Shown: positions 24,635-34,217 of the stretch, one piece after another
Numbering within the stretch: the stretch's first letter is position 1
How the letters are laid out: every line of letters starts with the position of its first letter
Assembly: GCA_963695705.1 (NCBI GenBank)
Contig: CAVOHB010000009.1
Span: 372,001 to 436,000, forward strand
Direction: 5' to 3'
DNA: 64,000 nucleotides
DNA from: JBKPNJ01 sp963695705
Lineage (GTDB): Bacteria; Actinomycetota; Actinomycetes; Propionibacteriales; Nocardioidaceae
Notes under the pieces: generated by a model
What the model was told of the DNA's origin: nothing
The model's database searches: none
Seen by the model: only the letters and a program-made list of their open reading frames with translations
Made by a program: the position numbers and the translations under genes

Positions 24635-24918
24635 GACGGTCCGATCTTGTTTAACCGCACTGAGGTCCGCCAGGTCGGTTCTCGAGCCCGATGATCCTGT
24701 CGACCGCTCCAGCCAGGGCGTCACCCACCTGCGCTACGCGTCCAGCATCCGTAACCAACAGCCATACCCGACCTGCGCAGACTCGTTGCTGGATGGGGGA
24801 GATGTCAGCAGAAGGAACGACGGCGCTGATGCGACAGGTCTCGGACTAGCTCGAATACCTGAAGCTGATCCCCAGCGCAGCGCTGGGCGTCGGGCGTCCT
24901 CGGTGACATTCTGAGCGG

Positions 24919-27835
24919 GTGGCTGCGGGCGCATCGACCGACCGGGCGACGTTCCTGTTCACTGACGTCGAGGGTGCGACGATGCTGTGGGAGGATCACG
25001 CGCCAGACATGGAGGCGGCACTGGCCCGCCACGACACGCTTCTGCGTGCGGCGTTCGCCGATCATGGTGGACGGGTGTTCGCCTCAGACGGCGACGGCTT
25101 CGGAGCGGTGTTCGACGATCCCCAGGACGCGGTCGATGCCGCGGTCGCGGCGCAGCGGTGCCCTCGCCGCCGAGACCTGGCCGGACGACCTGCGGCTGCG
25201 GGCACGGATGGGGCTCGAGACCGGCACGGCCCGCGAGCGTGACGGGAGCTACCTCGGACCGGTGCCGAACCGTGCGGCACGCATCATGGCGGCGGCACAC
25301 GGCGGACAGGTCCTCGTCGGTGCGCGGACGGCGGCGCTGCTCGACGGTGCCGACCTCGTCGACCTCGGTGACCACCGACTGCCCGACCTGCCGCGGGCCG
25401 AGCGTCTGTTCCAGGTGATCGTCGACGGCGCTCCGTCACAGTTCCCGGCGCCCCGCACCCGTGACGCGCACCGAGGCAACCTGCCGATGCCGACCACGAG
25501 CCTCATCGGCCGCGAGCGGATCCTCGCCGACCTCGTGGAGCTGGTCCGCGACCACCGGCTGGTGACCCTCACCGGTGTCGGCGGTGTCGGCAAGACGCGT
25601 CTGTCGGTCGAGGTGGGCGCGTCGCTCGCCGACGAGCACCCCGACGGGGTGTGGATGGTCGAGCTCGCCTCGCTCACCGACGCAGCCGCCGTGCCCGACG
25701 CGATCGCGACCACGTTGGGCATCACGCCGCAAGGCGGGAGCACCGGTGATCCAGACGCTGGCCGACGCGCTGTCGGGGCGACGCGCGCTCGTCGTGCTCG
25801 ACAACTGCGAGCACGTCGTCGACGCGGTCGCCGAGACCGTTCGCGAGCTGCTCGCGCGGACCACGACCCTGCGCGTGCTGGCGACGTCCCGCGAAGCCAT
25901 CGATGTTCCCGGCGAGCAACGCCGGCTCGTGCTGCCGCTCACCCTCGACGGAGGAGTGAGCTCACCGGCGGTGACGTTGTTCGTCGAGCGTGCCCGTGCA
26001 CTCGCAGTCCCGCATCGACTTCGCCGAGCCGTCAACGGCGGCGGCCGTCGTCGAGATCTGCCGGAGCCTGGACGGGCTTCCGCTCGGCATCGAGCTCGCC
26101 GCGGCCCGGACGATCTCGATGAGCCCGATCGACATCCGCGACCGACTCGGCGACCGGTTCCGCATCCTCACGTCGTCGCCGCGCGCGCCCCAGCGTCAGC
26201 AGACCCTGCGTGACGTGGTCGCGTGGTCCTACGAGCTGCTCGACGACGACGAGCGCGCGCTGCTGTGCACCACCGCGGTGTTCGCCGGTGGCTTCGATCT
26301 CGCCGCGATCACCGACGTGCTGGGCGGCGACGACGACCTGGCGGTGCTCGACCTGATCGACTCGCTCGTGCGCAAGTCGCTCGTGATCGCCGACAACGCA
26401 GCGGGGTCGGGGCGCTACGTGGTGCTCGAGACGATCCGGCAGTTCGTCGAGGACGAGCTCGCCGCGTCCGGTTCGATCGATGCGACACGCGACCGGCACG
26501 CCGCCCGCTTCGCACGCGAAGCGGTCGCGCGCTGGGCGCACTGGAACGGCCCTGCGTGGCGCGACTGCGTCGACTGGCTGGAGGTCGAGCTCGCCAACCT
26601 CCGAGCGGCCTTCCGGTGGAGCCAGGCCCGCGGTGACTTCGAGACGGCGACCGACATCGCCGCGCACGCCGCGCTCATGGGTGCGTCGATCCAGTTGTTC
26701 GAGACCGTCGGCTGGGCGCAGGAGCTCCTCGAGGACGCGACCCGTGCGGACGTCCGCCACCTTCCGCGGCTGTACACCGGTGCGGCCTGGGGTTGCTTCA
26801 CCGGCCGCCCGGCCGAGGCGGTCGCTCGCTGCGCAGACCGCGGGAACACTCGAGCACGACCCGCGGTACGAGCCGTGTGAGCCCGGAATGTCGGGGCTCA
26901 TCGAAGCGCTCGCCCAGGTGTACGCCGGCCACCTCGACCGCTACGTCGAGGCGGCCGAGCGGGTGGCTGCGCTACCCGGTAACGCACGCGGCTGGGGTCT
27001 GTCGCTGCTCCTCGACGGCCTGCAGGCATCGGGACGCGTCGACGAAGCGCTCGCCCTGACCGACGAGGCGATGCTCGCCGCGCGCGCACTTGGCAACCCG
27101 TACTTCATCGCCTACGCGTACTGGACCTCCGGCAGCGCTCACGCGAACGCCGATCCCGAGCGCTGCGCTCGCGCTGTGGCGCGAAGGCCTCGACTACGTG
27201 CACCAGCACCGCGTCGACTTCTTCGTCGGCTTCATCGCGCGCGACGCGGCGCGTCTGCGACTCGTCGACGCCGACCCCGATGACGCGCTCACCATGTTCG
27301 ACGCCGCCATCGACGCGTTCCAGCAGGCGGGCAACGTCGCCCAGCTCACGATCACCCTCGCCAGTGCGACCGCGCTGTTCGAACGCATCGACAGGCTCGA
27401 CAGCGCGGCCACCCTGCTACGCCGCAATCGTGCGCCAACCGGGCAGCGAACACCACGTCCCCGACCTCCCCGAGCTTGCCGGTCGCCTCGCCGCGAAGCT
27501 GGGCCAGACGGCCTTCGGCACCTACGACGCCGCCGGAGCGGCGATGGACCTGGGCGACACCGCGCAGTTCGCCCGACGCGAGATCCAGCGAGCCCGCGCC
27601 GAGCTCCGCGCCAACGCGGCCAGCCGTGCAGGCACGACCCGGCGGGCTGAGCGCCCGCGAGGTCGACGTACTGCGCCTGGCCGCCGAGGGCCACACGACC
27701 CGCGAGATCGCCGAGCGGCTCTTCATCTCGGCGAAGACCGCGGACCGCCACATCCAGAACCTCTACACGAAGATCGGCGCGTCCAACCGGGCGGCGGCGA
27801 CGCGATGGGCGGTGGAGCACGGCCTCGTCGACTGA
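24919..27835 (+). pseudogene. Cyclase/ATPase/LuxR regulator gene with seven frameshifts
   Basis: Read through seven frame changes, the strand encodes about 969 residues. Domains in order: class III cyclase domain (ATFLFTDVEGATMLWEDHA at the start, ASDGDGFGAVFDD); NB-ARC-like ATPase (VTLTGVGGVGKTRLSVEVG, RRALVVLDNCEHVVDAV, SLDGLPLGIELAAARTI); a helical TPR-like part; and a C-terminal LuxR helix-turn-helix (LSAREVDVLRLAAEGHTTRE, then IAERLFISAKTADRHIQNLY). Every frame change is by one extra base (near 25159, 25747, 26008, 26830, 27164, 27415, 27627), and 2917 minus 7 is divisible by three. As written the gene cannot be translated whole. It may be intact in the real genome. Confidence 0.85.
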
Positions 27836-27970
27836 GCCGCACGGAATGGGGAGTTCTCCGGATGCGGCGGGGGTGGCGCGGAGCGAAGGATCGCTGGTGT
27901 CCACCACCACCACCACAGAGGAGAGCACGATGAACAGCACGAGCACAGCCGCTTCCGAAGGAGCGATCCG

Positions 27971-28258
27971 ATGATCCTCGCCACGACGAAGTTCGCAGAC
28001 TGGGACCGCTTCTGGTCCGTGTTCAGCACCGCGGGCGCCGAGAAGCGCGCCGAGCACGGCTGCAAGGGCGCGCTCGTCTTCCGCGACGACGACGCCTCGG
28101 ACAGCGTGTGGGTCGTCTTCGACTGGGACGACGCCGGCTGGCAGAGCTTCGTCAGCGACCCGACGGTCCCGCCGGTCATGAAGGACGCCGGCCACCTCAT
28201 CAAGCCGTACACGCTCGCGCTTCCACGGCGCGGTCGAGGCCTGAGGCGATCGCCATGA
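27971..28258 (+). CDS. Small ferredoxin-fold protein (monooxygenase-like), end frameshifted
   Basis: 95 residues as written, with GAAGGAG a few bases before the ATG at 27971. It has the look of a Dabb/antibiotic-monooxygenase-type single domain: strand MILATTKFADWDRFWSVFST, strand CKGALVFRDDDASDSVWVVF followed by DWDD, and helix WQSFVSDPTVPPVMKDAGH. The last 12 residues (LPRRGRGLRRSP) are unlike the family. Removing one T at 28221/28222 gives an end LALHGAVEA and a stop at 28242, before the next gene's ATG at 28255, which looks like the true C-terminus. It is part of the frameshift island. Confidence 0.65.
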   Translation: MILATTKFADWDRFWSVFSTAGAEKRAEHGCKGALVFRDDDASDSVWVVFDWDDAGWQSFVSDPTVPPVMKDAGHLIKPYTLALPRRGRGLRRSP

Positions 28259-29370
28259 CGTCGAACACCGATCCCATCAAGGTCGGGGTCATCACCGACC
28301 TCACCGGCGCGCTGTCGTTCATGGGCATCGCGAACGCGAACGTGGCCGACATGGTCGTGCACGACATCAACGCCGGCGGCGGGCTGCTCGGCCGCCCGCT
28401 CCGAGCTGATCGTCGAGGACAGCGCCACCGACGACGACGCAGCCGAGGTCGCCGCCACCAGGATGGTCGACGAGCACGACGTCGACGTCGTGCTCGGTGG
28501 CATCTACAGCTCGACGCGGCAGGCGATCAAGGGCCCGGTCGTCGAGCGCGCGCAGAAGCTCTACATCTACCCCGAGCAGTACGAGGGGCAGGAGTGCGAC
28601 CCGCTGATCTTCTGCACCGGCCCGGTGCCCGCGCAGCAGATCGAGCCGCTGCTTCCCGTGGCTCATGGAGCACACCGGCGCGACGACCTTCTACCTGCCG
28701 TCGGCCGACTACATCTGGCCGCACGTGCTGAACGAGAAGGTCCGCGAGGTCGTCGCCGAGCGCGGGCGGCACCATCGTGGGCGAGGAGTACCACCCGCTC
28801 GACCACATGGACTACGACGCGACCGTGGAGCGCATCATGGCCAGCGGCGCGGACGTCGTGTTCAACACGATCGTCCCGCCCGGGCTCACGCCGTTCCTCG
28901 CGAGGCTGCACGACGCGGGGTTCACGAAGCGAGGCGGACACATCGTGTGCACCTACTTCGACGAGAACTTCCTCAACCTCGTGCCGGCCGAGCACGTCGA
29001 GGGTCTCTACGGCTGCCTCGACTACTACCGCGAGGTCGCCGATCCGTTCAGCACGGCGCTCGTGCAGGAGTACGAGCGTCGCTACCCGGGCAGTGCGCAG
29101 TTCACCGCCGGCAGCGCATGCACGGGCATGTACCGCGGCCTCAGGCTGTGGGCGGCTGCCGTCACCGAGGCCGGCTCACTCGACACCGGAGCCGTCGTGA
29201 AGGCGCTCGACACAGCGAGCCTCGCCGAGGGACCCGGCGGTCCGGCCGAGATGGTCCCCGGGCAGCACCACCTCCGGCTGAACATGTACATCGCGCAGGC
29301 ACGCCACGGTGTGTTCGAGGTGGTCGAGAACCTGGGCCACGTCGACCCCAAGGAGGCCGTCGTCGGGTAA
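28255..29370 (+). pseudogene. Periplasmic-binding-fold (AmiC/urea-SBP-like) gene, three frameshifts
   Basis: Across four frames the sequence encodes about 370 residues of the type I periplasmic-binding fold: IKVGVITDLTGALSFMGIAN at the start, ELIVEDSATDDDAAEVAATR, DVDVVLGGIYSSTRQAIKGP and VVFNTIVPPGLTPFLARL. This resembles AmiC/FmdD and branched-chain or urea receptor proteins. There is no signal peptide or lipobox, so it would stay in the cytoplasm, as AmiC does when it senses short amides. The frame shifts by one extra base near 28400, 28654 and 28765. It follows the regulator and small-protein genes closely, suggesting a sensor unit. Confidence 0.8.
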
Positions 29371-29481
29371 GGCCGACGACGTGCGAGTGGCCGCCTTCCG
29401 AACGATATGGGAGGCGGCCACTCGCGCACGTGCAAACGTCTGCGGGGGCGGATCCGGCCTGCTAGCGTGCCCGTGGGGGTC

Positions 29482-30074
29482 ATGGAAGAGGAACAAATCG
29501 TGGACCGTCTTGACACCCTCGACTACGGCCTGGGCGAGCTTCGTCGCGTGGTCGGCGCTCTCGACGACTCGATGCATGGACGGTCCGTCGAACTGCGAGC
29601 CCTGGACGGTACGCCGGCTGGCCAGTCACGCGTTGAACAACCAGCTGGTCTGGGCCGGCCTCGTCACCGGCCAGCAACTCGTCGCGGTCGAGGACGCGAT
29701 GGGCGCGGTACCGATCGACGGCGACCTCGGACCCGTCGCCGATCGACGTCACCACTCGCGCCATGGCGTTGTGGCGCACCGACGGGATCCTCGAAGCGGT
29801 GCACGCGACACCCTTCGGTGAGCTACCCGGCTCCGCGGTGATCGACTTCGCCATCATCGATGCCGCCGCCCACTCGTGGGACCTGTCGACCAGCGTCGGT
29901 CGCCCCTTCGAGTTCGATCCGGCCCAGATCCCCGTGCTCACCGATGTCGTCGCGGCGACCTGCACCGACGGCGCGCGAGAACACGGCTTGATCAAGTCTC
30001 CTGCCGACATTCCGACCGACGCGACCGACACGGAACGGTTGATGGCCGCCGCGGGCCGAGCTATCCGCAGGTAG
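29482..30074 (+). pseudogene. TIGR03086-like maleylpyruvate-isomerase-fold protein, two frameshifts
   Basis: Starting at the ATG at 29482 and correcting one extra base at about 29577 and another at 29736, the product is 196 residues. It has NCEPWTVRRLASHALNNQLV, the first helix with the His expected in the DinB/mycothiol-dependent maleylpyruvate isomerase fold, then IDFAIIDAAAHSWDLSTSVG with the second His, as in TIGR03086 proteins. Such proteins may use mycothiol, a thiol of actinobacteria. As written it is interrupted. It is the last gene of the frameshift island. Confidence 0.75.
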
Positions 30075-30164
30075 CTCCGCTCGAGGGCGGACTGAGCGCG
30101 TGTACAAGCGAGGCTGCCCGATGCCCAACGCACATCGATGTTCTTTAGGCGATGGAGGTTTGGC

Positions 30165-30725
30165 ATGGCCATATTGATCTACTCTGCAATTGCATCCCTC
30201 GATGGATGCATCGAGGACAAGCGCGGCGATTTCGGGTGGGCGGCCCCCGATGACGAGGTGCACGCGTTCATCAATGAACTCGAGCGCCCGATCGGCACCT
30301 ACCTCTATGGGCGTCGGATGTACGAGACGATGACGTACTGGGAGACCGTGACCACCAGCGGTGATCAACCCGGGGTGACCCGCGACTTCGCCGAGATCTG
30401 GCGGGCGGCCGACAAGATTGTGTACTCGCGATCGCTCGAGTCGCTCGCCAGCGCGCGGACGCGGATCGAGCGCGATTTCGATCCTGCCGCGATCACGCAG
30501 CTCAAGCAGTCCTCGGCCCGCGACATCACTATTGGCGGTGCAGAGCTCGCCGGGGAGGCGATATCCGCAGGTTTGGTCGACGAATACCACCTGTTCCTCT
30601 GCCCGATTGCCGTCGGTGGCGGTAAGCGTGCACTGCCGGATGACGTTCGCGTTCAGCTTGAGCTCCTGGACGAACACCGCTTCGACAGCGGCGTCGTTCA
30701 CGTCCGCTACGGCGTACGCGTCTGA
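30165..30725 (+). CDS. Dihydrofolate-reductase-like (RibD C-terminal) protein
   Basis: 186 residues from the ATG at 30165, with GGAGG ahead. It has the family's start AILIYSAIASLDGCIEDKRG, then IGTYLYGRRMYETMTYWETV with the GRRMYE helix, and RDITIGGAELAGEAISAGLV near the end (nucleotide loop GGAEL). Length and order match standalone RibD C-terminal domain proteins, NADPH-dependent reductases of unknown substrate. It is the first intact gene after the frameshift island. Confidence 0.9.
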   Translation: MAILIYSAIASLDGCIEDKRGDFGWAAPDDEVHAFINELERPIGTYLYGRRMYETMTYWETVTTSGDQPGVTRDFAEIWRAADKIVYSRSLESLASARTRIERDFDPAAITQLKQSSARDITIGGAELAGEAISAGLVDEYHLFLCPIAVGGGKRALPDDVRVQLELLDEHRFDSGVVHVRYGVRV

Positions 30726-30781
30726 CCAACGAGGAGCTCTCGGGCTCGCATGGCGGTACGACTGGCCGCGCGTCCTAGACG

Positions 30782-30787
30782 TAGATT
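30782..30787 (+). promoter_or_regulatory. -10 element of a leaderless GNAT transcript
   Basis: TAGATT, seven bases, then the GTG at 30795. This geometry is the reason for choosing that GTG over the ATG at 30750. Confidence 0.5.
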
Positions 30788-30794
30788 GAGGCGC

Positions 30795-31403
30795 GTGGAG
30801 GCCACTCGCCTGTCTGGCGCGGCCCGGCAAGAGCGGGCGAAGACGTTTGCCACGTTGCTGTCCGCCTTCCGAGCCGACCCTGTTGAGCGCTGGCTGTACC
30901 CGGACGAGAAGGACTACGACGAGCATTTCCCGAAGTTCCTGGCCGCATTCGGTGGCGAGGCCTTCGCCCATGACACCGTCTGGGGATTGGACGGCTTCGC
31001 CGCCGTTGCCATGTGGTTGCCACCGGACGCAGTCTCCGACGGAGACGAGATCGTTCGGGTGCTGATGACGACTGTTGATCAGTCACGACACAGTGACACG
31101 ATCGCCGCGATCGAGCAGATGGACGCAGCACATCCCCGCTATCCGCACTGGTATCTGCCGTGGTTCGGGGTCCATGCGAAGTCGCAGGGCATCGGACTTG
31201 GGGGCATGTTGATGGTGGCCTGCTTGCAAACTGTGGACGGTACGGGCCTTCCCGCCTACCTTGAGACACCGAATCCGCGCACCATCCGGTTCTACCAGCG
31301 ACATGGGTTCCTGGTCACCGGGTCCACACACACCGCGGACTGTCCGCCGATCACGCTCATGCTGAGGCCGCCGAACACGTCGGTCAATGACGGTCTCGGG
31401 TGA
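30795..31403 (+). CDS. GNAT family N-acetyltransferase
   Basis: 202 residues from the GTG at 30795. An upstream ATG at 30750 would add a basic stretch that lacks family character. The sequence opens with AKTFATLLSAFRADPVERWL and reaches motif A at WFGVHAKSQGIGLGGMLMVA, then LPAYLETPNPRTIRFYQRHG with the Tyr of the acetyl-transfer site. It resembles GNATs of the group that has YPHWYLPWFGV before motif A. The substrate is unknown. Confidence 0.9.
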   Translation: MEATRLSGAARQERAKTFATLLSAFRADPVERWLYPDEKDYDEHFPKFLAAFGGEAFAHDTVWGLDGFAAVAMWLPPDAVSDGDEIVRVLMTTVDQSRHSDTIAAIEQMDAAHPRYPHWYLPWFGVHAKSQGIGLGGMLMVACLQTVDGTGLPAYLETPNPRTIRFYQRHGFLVTGSTHTADCPPITLMLRPPNTSVNDGLG

Positions 31404-31542
31404 CCGGAAGACGCCAGCTAATCGCCGACGCTTGATCCACGCGGTCCGACACCAGCAGTTGGTGGGGAGACTTTTCGCGCCCCTGGGCGCTAGGAGTTTC
31501 CACCACCCTCGCGAGCGAACTCGGCGTGCTGGTAGGCGGGTT

Positions 31543-31584
31543 TGTGGAGGATGTTACGTCTGTGGTGACTGAACATCCTCCACA
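31543..31584. terminator. 13-bp inverted repeat straddling the VOC stop codon
   Basis: TGTGGAGGATGTT at 31543-31555 and its exact complement at 31572-31584, with a 16-base loop. The right arm lies in the last codons of the minus-strand VOC gene and the left arm just beyond its stop, so the hairpin would form at the 3' end of that message. Confidence 0.6.
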
Positions 31585-32321
31585 GATGCCTGCTCCTCCG
31601 CGGGAGGCGTCAGCACGCAGAACTCATGGCCATCGGGATCGGCCATCACCACCCAGCTGACCTCGCCCTGGCCGATGTCGATCCGAGTCGCCCCGAGGGA
31701 GACGAGACGGTCGACCTCCGCTTGCTGATCACCGTGGACAGGTGGAGCGAGGTCGAAGTGCAGCCGGTTCTTCCCGGTCTTCGGCATCAGTGGCGGACCG
31801 CCCCAGGTGATCTTCGGACCGCCGCGCGGCGAGCGGATCGCGGTCTCCTGGTCCTGGTCCCAGACCAACGGCCAGCCCAGCGCTTCGCTCCAGAAGTACC
31901 CGACCTCCTGCGAACCGTCGCACGAAAGCGCTCCGATGAATCCGCAGTCGGCAAGGAAGTTGTTGCCCGGCTCGATGACGCAGAACTCGTTGCCTTCGGG
32001 GTCGGCGAGCACGACATGATCCTCCTCCGGGCGTTGACCGATGTCGATGTGCCGGGCGCCGAGCCCGAGCGACCTCGCCACCGTCTGCTGCTGGTCCTCG
32101 AGGGACGTGCTCGTCAGATCGAAGTGCATCTGGTTCTGGCCGACCTTCTGCTCCTGGGTCGGAAGAAATCGGATCCGGAACCCGGTGTCATCGCTCGGCA
32201 GGAGCGCGATGCCGTCGTGGGGGTCGTCGGCCATCTCCCAGCCCAGGACGCCGGCCCAGAAGCGCGCGAGACGGAGCGGGTCGTTCGCATCGAAGCAGAG
32301 CGCGAAGAGGTGAGAGGTCAT
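31554..32321 (-). CDS. Two-domain VOC (glyoxalase-fold) protein
   Basis: 255 residues from the ATG at 32321. Two vicinal-oxygen-chelate units follow one another: the first from HLFALCFDANDPLRLARFWA to VVLADPEGNEFCVIEPG, the second from VGYFWSEALGWPLVWDQDQE to WVVMADPDGHEFCVLTPP. Each half has the matching ADPEGNEFCV or ADPDGHEFCV strand, and HFDLT and HFDLA strands that could hold metal. The duplication is typical of glyoxalase-like proteins of actinobacteria with no known substrate. The stop codon sits within a hairpin. Confidence 0.9.
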   Translation of the reverse strand: MTSHLFALCFDANDPLRLARFWAGVLGWEMADDPHDGIALLPSDDTGFRIRFLPTQEQKVGQNQMHFDLTSTSLEDQQQTVARSLGLGARHIDIGQRPEEDHVVLADPEGNEFCVIEPGNNFLADCGFIGALSCDGSQEVGYFWSEALGWPLVWDQDQETAIRSPRGGPKITWGGPPLMPKTGKNRLHFDLAPPVHGDQQAEVDRLVSLGATRIDIGQGEVSWVVMADPDGHEFCVLTPPAEEQASVEDVQSPQT

Positions 32322-32587
32322 CCCGCTCCGCACCTCCGATCTGCTGACTCGCAGCCGCGGACAGGGAACGTCCGCGGCTACCTGAGAAGCAAGCAACGCT
32401 AGGCACTCGGGGAGTGCCGCGCAACGCGAACGAGACTGAGCGCGACGTTCTCACCACGGGGTGAGGAGCCAACGGGGAGCTAGCCCCGAGACCTCGGCGC
32501 GCCTGCGCGTACGCAGCGGCGCGCGCCCAAACGCCTCTCGTGCCGAGCAACGCCGAGGTGACGGGGCCCGTTGCACGGGAACTGTCC

Positions 32588-32593
32588 TACGCT
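32588..32593 (+). promoter_or_regulatory. -10 element of a leaderless hydrolase transcript
   Basis: TACGCT, six bases, then the ATG at 32600. Confidence 0.5.
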
Positions 32594-32599
32594 GCGGAG

Positions 32600-33439
32600 A
32601 TGGAGCGAACCCCTTTCACGGTGGCCACCGAGTCCGGTGATCTCTCTGGTTGGGTCACCGGCGAAGGACCGCGGGTGTTGGCGCTTCACGGCGGTCCAGG
32701 CATGAACTTCGCCTATCTCGACGATGCCGTGTCGGAGCTGGCGGCGCGCTATCAGGTGGCGACCTTTCAACAACGCGGTCTCGCGCCGTCCACCGAGCAG
32801 GGAGCGTTCACGATCGCCGAGGCGCTAGACGACATTGCCGCCGTGCTGGACGGGCTGGACTGGGACACCGCCTATCTGGTGGGCCACTCGTGGGGAGGCC
32901 ATCTGGCGTTCCATGCGGCACTCGGCATCCCCGGGCGGCTCGCCGGGGTTTTGTCCGTCGATCCGCTCGGCGCGGTCGGCGACGGCGGTGTGGAGGCGTT
33001 CGGGGCCGAGATGCTCGCGCGCGTGCCTGATGCCGCCCGTGAGCGCGCTCGCGCGCTGGACGAGAAGGACACGGCGGGCCAGTCGACGCCGGAGGAGGAG
33101 CTGGAGGCGTTCTCCCTCTTCTGGGCCTCGTACTTCGCCGATCCTGCCGCCGCTCCGTCGATGCCGCACATGGAGTTCTCTCAACCGGCGAGCCAAGGCC
33201 TGTGGGCCGATCTGACGGCCCGGCTCCCCGAGCTCGAGTCGTCGCTACCGTCGATCACGGTCCCGTTCGGCGTGCTCGTCGGCGAGCTGAGCCCGATGCC
33301 GCCCAGCGCCGGCACCGGGAGTGCCGAGCGGATCCCTGGCGCCTGGTCGCAGGTCGAGCCTGGAGCGGGCCACTTCGTCTGGCACGAGGCGCCCGGCTGC
33401 CTCCTTGCTGCGATGGATCGGCTCGTCGCAGCGCCCTGA
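32600..33439 (+). CDS. Alpha/beta hydrolase
   Basis: 279 residues. The start at 32600 is favoured by the -10 element just upstream; an earlier ATG in frame gives a non-family N-terminus. It has VLALHGGPGMNFAYLDDAVS (oxyanion loop HGGPG, as in proline iminopeptidase-like hydrolases), nucleophile elbow LVGHSWGGHLAFHAA near residue 100, and a catalytic His in VEPGAGHFVWHEAP. The HGGPG loop with GHSWGG suggests an aminopeptidase or esterase of the S33-like group. It is cytoplasmic and a single-gene unit. Confidence 0.9.
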   Translation: MERTPFTVATESGDLSGWVTGEGPRVLALHGGPGMNFAYLDDAVSELAARYQVATFQQRGLAPSTEQGAFTIAEALDDIAAVLDGLDWDTAYLVGHSWGGHLAFHAALGIPGRLAGVLSVDPLGAVGDGGVEAFGAEMLARVPDAARERARALDEKDTAGQSTPEEELEAFSLFWASYFADPAAAPSMPHMEFSQPASQGLWADLTARLPELESSLPSITVPFGVLVGELSPMPPSAGTGSAERIPGAWSQVEPGAGHFVWHEAPGCLLAAMDRLVAAP

Positions 33440-33618
33440 GCGACCTGGCCGGGGTCACTTCGGATTCGGCTGGGCCATATTCAGCCGCTGCGACCGCCTC
33501 GGGCAGGTTCGCCTCCGCCGCGGCGAGTGGGTGGTGTCATTCGCGGCGGTGACACATGATGTCGGTCCTGATCCCAGTCGCGAGCCGGGGAGCCTCCGTG
33601 AGAAGCACGACTTCGGCA

Positions 33619-33624
33619 TAGCCT
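33619..33624 (+). promoter_or_regulatory. -10 element of a leaderless GNAT transcript
   Basis: TAGCCT, six bases, then the GTG at 33631. Confidence 0.5.
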
Positions 33625-33630
33625 GCACCT

Positions 33631-34101
33631 GTGCTCTCTCCTGAGTACACGATCGTGCAACGGAGCGACCCGAGTGCTGTCGAGCGGCTGCTGCGAGCGC
33701 TACCAGACTGGTTCGGCATCGAGCAGTCCGTGCGCGAGTACGCCGCGGATGCCCGGACCAAGCCCACGTACCTGGCGGTGGACAGCGCAACCACCGAGGC
33801 AATTGGCGCGTTGCTGCTCACGCGCCACTTTCCAGAGTCTGCAGAAATGCACGTGCTTGCCGTCGACCCAAGGCACCACCGGCGCGGCATCGGCACGGCC
33901 CTCGCGCGGCAGTTCGAGGACGACATGCGGGCTGATGGGGCCCGATTGTTGGAGGTGAAAACCCTTGGCCCCTCCTGCCCAGACGAAAGCTACGCCAAGA
34001 CGCTCGCGTTCTACCGGGCCATCGGCTATCTGCCGCTGGAGGAGTTGCAGGGCCTCTGGCCAGAGGACCCGGCCCTGATCCTGGTGAAGCCGCTCTGGTA
34101 G
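33631..34101 (+). CDS. GNAT family N-acetyltransferase
   Basis: 156 residues from the GTG at 33631. The order is standard: a central strand IGALLLTRHFPESAEMHVLA, motif A VDPRHHRRGIGTALARQFED near residue 85, and C-terminal YAKTLAFYRAIGYLPLEELQ. The RRGIG loop binds acetyl-CoA pyrophosphate. The target is unknown. It has its own promoter and no operon partner. Confidence 0.92.
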   Translation: MLSPEYTIVQRSDPSAVERLLRALPDWFGIEQSVREYAADARTKPTYLAVDSATTEAIGALLLTRHFPESAEMHVLAVDPRHHRRGIGTALARQFEDDMRADGARLLEVKTLGPSCPDESYAKTLAFYRAIGYLPLEELQGLWPEDPALILVKPLW

Positions 34102-34204
34102 TTCAGGCTCCTCGGCCAGCGCATCTGCGCATGACCTACGGACGCGGACGTTCGGGTCGCTGATCGACCTCAGATTCCGGACGCCGACCGTCCGGAACCC
34201 TGGG

Positions 34205-34210
34205 TACAGT
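34205..34210 (+). promoter_or_regulatory. -10 element of a leaderless PCD-VOC transcript
   Basis: TACAGT, seven bases, then the ATG at 34218. Confidence 0.5.
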
Positions 34211-34217
34211 CCCGCCC

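Noticed and set aside
27930..27974. 14-codon frame (starts MNSTSTAASEG) before the small ferredoxin-fold gene
   Set aside because: It overlaps the next ATG as ATGA and lies in the frameshift island, so the frame is not reliable. No leader-peptide or attenuator structure was seen.
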